Positions 14,437 to 16,906 of a stretch of 16,906 nucleotides of DNA are shown here, one piece after another. The stretch is from Acidothermaceae bacterium (GTDB taxonomy: Bacteria > Actinomycetota > Actinomycetes > Acidothermales > Acidothermaceae). Each line of letters starts with the position of its first letter. Position 1 is the first letter of the stretch. The notes under the pieces are model-generated. The model made no database searches. It worked only from the letters and a program-made list of their open reading frames with translations, and was not told the origin of the DNA. The stretch covers positions 1 through 16,906 of the forward strand of contig JAICLV010000040.1 in NCBI GenBank assembly GCA_025925185.1. Direction: 5' to 3'. A program made the translations under genes and the position numbers.

Positions 14437-15428
14437 GCGCGTCGACCTCAGCGACCTCCACCGACGTGTTGCGGCTTGGCACCAGGCGCAGCGCGCTGGC
14501 AATGGCGCAGGCGTCCGGCGTGGCCGACGCCCTGCGCGTTCGCGGCCATGAGGTCGAACTCGTGGGCGTCACGACCGACGGCGACCGCAGCGCGCGTGCC
14601 GGCGCCCCGCTGGCCGACGCCGGGGGAATGGGCGTTTTCGTCGCAGCGCTGCGGCTGCGGCTGCTCGCCGGCGACGTCGACCTCGTCGTCCACTCGCTGA
14701 AAGACCTGCCCACCGCGCCCGCGGCCGGGCTGGTGATCGCGGCGATTCCACCGCGCGAAGACCCGCGTGACGCGCTCGTGTCGCTCGGGGGGCGCGCGCT
14801 TGCCGACCTGCCGAGCGGCGCGCGGGTCGGTACCGGGTCACCCCGCCGGGCGGCGCAGCTGCGGGCGGCGCGGCCCGATCTCGACGTCCGACCGCTGCGG
14901 GGCAACGTCGACACCCGGCTGCGCAAGGTCGCCCAGGGCGAGCTCGACGCCGTCGTCGTCGCCGCCGCGGGATTGGCCCGCCTTGGCCGGCTCGATGAGG
15001 CCAGCGAGCTGCTCGACCCGTCGTCGATGCTCCCCGCGCCGGGCCAAGGCGCCCTCGCGATCGAGTGCCGCGCCACCGATCTCGAGCTGCGAAGCCCTTT
15101 GGCGCAAGCGATTTCCAGCTTGGACGACGCCGCCACGCGCGCGACGGTCACCGCCGAGCGGGCGTTGCTCGCCGAGCTGGAAGCTGGCTGCACCGCGCCC
15201 GTTGGAGCCCTCGCACGGGTCGAGAGCGACCCTGGGGGCCACGTCGGCGACGTCCTCAATTTGCATCTTGTCGCGGCAGTCGTCAGCGTTGACGGCGCCA
15301 CCGCGATCCGTCGGTCGGCGAGCGGTCCGATCGCGCAGCCTCACGAGCTCGGACGCCGCCTCGCGGCCGAACTGCTCGTGGCGGGCGCGGCCGGCATCGT
15401 CAACGGCCGGAAAACCCCAGCTCAATAA
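14433..15428 (+). CDS. hemC: Porphobilinogen deaminase (hydroxymethylbilane synthase)
   Basis: HemC joins four porphobilinogen molecules into hydroxymethylbilane in the cytoplasm. The 331 residues carry LRLGTRRSALAMAQ (13-26), VVHSLKDLP (85-93) with catalytic Asp91, GTGSPRRAAQL (133-143), LRGNVDTRLRK (155-165) and Cys253 in LEAGCTAPVGA, the attachment point of the dipyrromethane cofactor. The usual family length is about 310. ATG 14433 overlaps the hemA stop in ATGA. GAGGACGAGG just upstream may serve as ribosome binding site. A 71-bp A/C-rich spacer follows before hemD. Confidence 0.97.
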   Translation: MSASTSATSTDVLRLGTRRSALAMAQASGVADALRVRGHEVELVGVTTDGDRSARAGAPLADAGGMGVFVAALRLRLLAGDVDLVVHSLKDLPTAPAAGLVIAAIPPREDPRDALVSLGGRALADLPSGARVGTGSPRRAAQLRAARPDLDVRPLRGNVDTRLRKVAQGELDAVVVAAAGLARLGRLDEASELLDPSSMLPAPGQGALAIECRATDLELRSPLAQAISSLDDAATRATVTAERALLAELEAGCTAPVGALARVESDPGGHVGDVLNLHLVAAVVSVDGATAIRRSASGPIAQPHELGRRLAAELLVAGAAGIVNGRKTPAQ

Positions 15429-15499
15429 CCGGTAAACCCAGGCAACCCCAATAACCCATAACACGGTCACGCACGAACCAGTAACAGGACAGGACGGCG
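15423..15499 (+). other. A/C-rich hemC-hemD spacer with repeated TAAC words
   Basis: TAAC recurs at 15426, 15452, 15459 and 15482, three times as part of CCA-N0-1-TAAC or CAATAACC, in a stretch poor in T and much less GC-rich than the genes. It ends in AGGACAGGAC before ATG 15500. It breaks the overlap pattern of rex-hemA-hemC. Its role is unknown. Confidence 0.35.
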
Positions 15500-16906
15500 A
15501 TGAGGTCAACGCCCAAGCAAGCGGGCACCGTGGCATTCGTTGGAGCCGGACCAGGCGACCCCGCATTGCTCACCTGGCGCGCGGCCGAGCTGCTCGGCCG
15601 AGCCGACGTCGTGGTCACCGACGTCGCACCGGCGCCCGGCACCACCCGGTTGCTCCGTGACGACGTCACGATCGTCGAGCTTTTCTCGGACGACGAGGCC
15701 GCCTCGCGCACCCCGTCCGAGCGCGCGAAAGCGGTCACCGAGCCGGCGAAGGCGGGCAAGTCGGTGGTGCGGCTGCTCGCCGGCGACCCGCTCTTCGACG
15801 GCGCCGGCGCCGACGAGGTGGCGGCCTGCGCGAAAGCCAAGCTCGCTTTCGAGATCGTGCCCGGAATCCCTGTGGCATCAGGGGTTCCCAGTTACGCGGG
15901 CATCGCGGTCTTCGATGCGAAGCATCGCGACGTCCGGGTTGCTGACGCGAGCGGCGCGCTCGATTGGGCCAGCCTGGCCGCCGCGCCGCAGACTCTGGTG
16001 CTCACCAAGGTCGACAACCTCGCCACAGCGGCCGATTCGCTCACCAAACATGGGCGCTCGGCGCAGACGGTGGTCGCCGCCACCCGCGCCGGCGCCACGA
16101 CCGAGCAGCACACCGTCGTCTCGACGTTGGGTGCGCTGGCCGCCGACGCGAAGGCCGTCGGCCTCGTCGGCCCTGCGGTGCTTGTGGTCGGCGACGTCGT
16201 CAAGAGCCGCGCCGCGTTGTCGTGGTTCGAGACCAAGCCGCTGTTCGGTTGGCGGGTTTTGGTGCCGCGCACCAAGGAGCAAGCCGGTGCGCTGTCGGAG
16301 AAACTGCGCTCGTACGGCGCTGTCCCGGCGGAGGTGCCCACCATCGCCGTCGAGCCGCCGCGCACTCCGCAGCAGATGGAGCGCGCCGTGCGGGGTCTCG
16401 TCACCGGCCGCTACGAGTGGATCGCGTTCACCTCGGTCAACGCGGTGCGCGCGGTGCGCGAGAAGTTCGAGGAGTACGGCCTCGACGCGCGGGCGTTCTC
16501 GGGCATCAAGGTCGCCGCGGTCGGTGAGCAGACCGCAGCCGCACTGCTGGCGTTCGGGGTGAAGCCGGATCTGGTGCCGTCGGGCGAGCAGTCGGCCGCG
16601 GGCCTGCTGGCGGATTTCCCGCCGTACGACGACGTTCTCGACCCGATCAACCGGGTCTTCTTGCCGCGCGCCGACATCGCCACCGAGACGTTGGTCGCCG
16701 GGCTGATCGAGCTTGGCTGGGAGGTCGACGACGTCACGGCGTACCGCACGGTGCGCGCGGCGCCGCCGCCGGCCCCGACCCGTGAGGCGATCAAGACCGG
16801 TGGGTTCGACGCCGTCGTGTTCACCTCGTCCTCGACTGTGCGCAACCTCGTCGGGATCGCCGGAAAGCCACACGCCACAACGGTTATCGCCTGCATCGGC
16901 CCGCAG
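15500..16906 (+). CDS. hemD: Uroporphyrinogen-III synthase fused to degenerate SUMT-like domain (open at right edge)
   Basis: The C-terminal part, from about residue 250, is uroporphyrinogen-III synthase, which closes and inverts hydroxymethylbilane: WRVLVPRTKEQAG, WIAFTSVNAVRAV (307-319), RVFLPRADIATETL (385-398), VTAYRTVRA (412-420) and FTSSSTVRNLVGIAGKPHA. The N-terminal part, about 1-240, has the precorrin/SUMT methylase fold: VGAGPGDP (14-21) and IVPGIPVASGVPSYAGI (119-135). However, the usual RLKGGDPFxFGRGGEE is RLLAGDPLFDGAGADE (91-106), and the catalytic GKR and downstream motifs are missing. M. tuberculosis HemD (Rv0511), from memory, shows the same fusion and loss. 469 residues are visible and the last should be about 60 short of the end. 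ATG 15500 has AGGAC nearby. Confidence 0.93.
   Translation, partial: MRSTPKQAGTVAFVGAGPGDPALLTWRAAELLGRADVVVTDVAPAPGTTRLLRDDVTIVELFSDDEAASRTPSERAKAVTEPAKAGKSVVRLLAGDPLFDGAGADEVAACAKAKLAFEIVPGIPVASGVPSYAGIAVFDAKHRDVRVADASGALDWASLAAAPQTLVLTKVDNLATAADSLTKHGRSAQTVVAATRAGATTEQHTVVSTLGALAADAKAVGLVGPAVLVVGDVVKSRAALSWFETKPLFGWRVLVPRTKEQAGALSEKLRSYGAVPAEVPTIAVEPPRTPQQMERAVRGLVTGRYEWIAFTSVNAVRAVREKFEEYGLDARAFSGIKVAAVGEQTAAALLAFGVKPDLVPSGEQSAAGLLADFPPYDDVLDPINRVFLPRADIATETLVAGLIELGWEVDDVTAYRTVRAAPPPAPTREAIKTGGFDAVVFTSSSTVRNLVGIAGKPHATTVIACIGPQ

Noticed and set aside
15878..16873. Minus-strand ORF opposite hemD
   Set aside because: Arg/Gly/His-rich shadow of the hemD reading frame.
1..16906. Mobile elements, CRISPR arrays, tRNA or rRNA genes
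   Set aside because: No transposase or integrase motifs, no regularly spaced direct repeats and no tRNA-like cloverleaf was noticed on either strand.

Overview
The window is a stretch of high-GC DNA, by eye close to 70% GC, with many GTG starts and very short intergenic gaps. It has the core gene content of an actinobacterium. From memory, the gene order resembles the Mycobacterium tuberculosis Rv0498-Rv0511 neighbourhood (isomerase, proC, excisionase-like HTH gene, 33-residue ribosomal protein, glutaredoxin, hemA, hemC, hemD) and the Streptomyces rex-hemACD neighbourhood. I cannot name a genus. I see no mobile element, CRISPR array, rRNA or tRNA. The region is vertically inherited housekeeping chromosome rather than a foreign island.

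Layout. (i) 1-3943, minus strand: radA, then disA, then a class III aminotransferase cut by the left edge, closely spaced as a probable operon for DNA repair and c-di-AMP synthesis plus an added PLP enzyme. (ii) 4194-5462: a small protein of unknown function facing a cysteine-rich YkgJ-like protein, with stop codons only 3 bp apart. (iii) 5512-8267, plus strand: a TIM-barrel sugar-phosphate isomerase-like protein, then proline dehydrogenase directly followed by pyrroline-5-carboxylate reductase (proC). (iv) 8311-10334: an AcuC-type deacetylase followed by a conserved actinobacterial protein often labelled phosphatase. (v) 10335-10922: a regulatory spacer holding a hairpin, a candidate small ORF and a palindrome, then a small HTH regulator and the 32-residue ribosomal protein bS22. 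(vi) 10965-11840, minus strand: a secreted CAP-domain protein. (vii) 11969-16906, plus strand: glutaredoxin-like protein, Rex redox sensor, hemA, hemC and a hemD fusion open at the right edge.

How the genes relate. RadA and DisA both act at branched DNA and recombination intermediates. Rex, sensing NADH/NAD+, heads the haem gene cluster and is translationally coupled to hemA, which in turn overlaps hemC, so redox state and tetrapyrrole synthesis are likely linked. Proline dehydrogenase and ProC run opposite directions of the proline/P5C interconversion yet sit 4 bp apart.

The most general structural signal is non-coding. Five starts (3943 minus, 5462 minus, 5512 plus, 8311 plus, 11969 plus) are preceded by TANNNT at 6-7 bp, which is what leaderless actinobacterial promoters look like. 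I found no convincing new multi-gene system. The best leads are the five leaderless promoters, a candidate 45-residue ORF with a perfect Shine-Dalgarno sequence ahead of the HTH gene, a degenerate methyltransferase domain fused to HemD, and the back-to-back proline genes.
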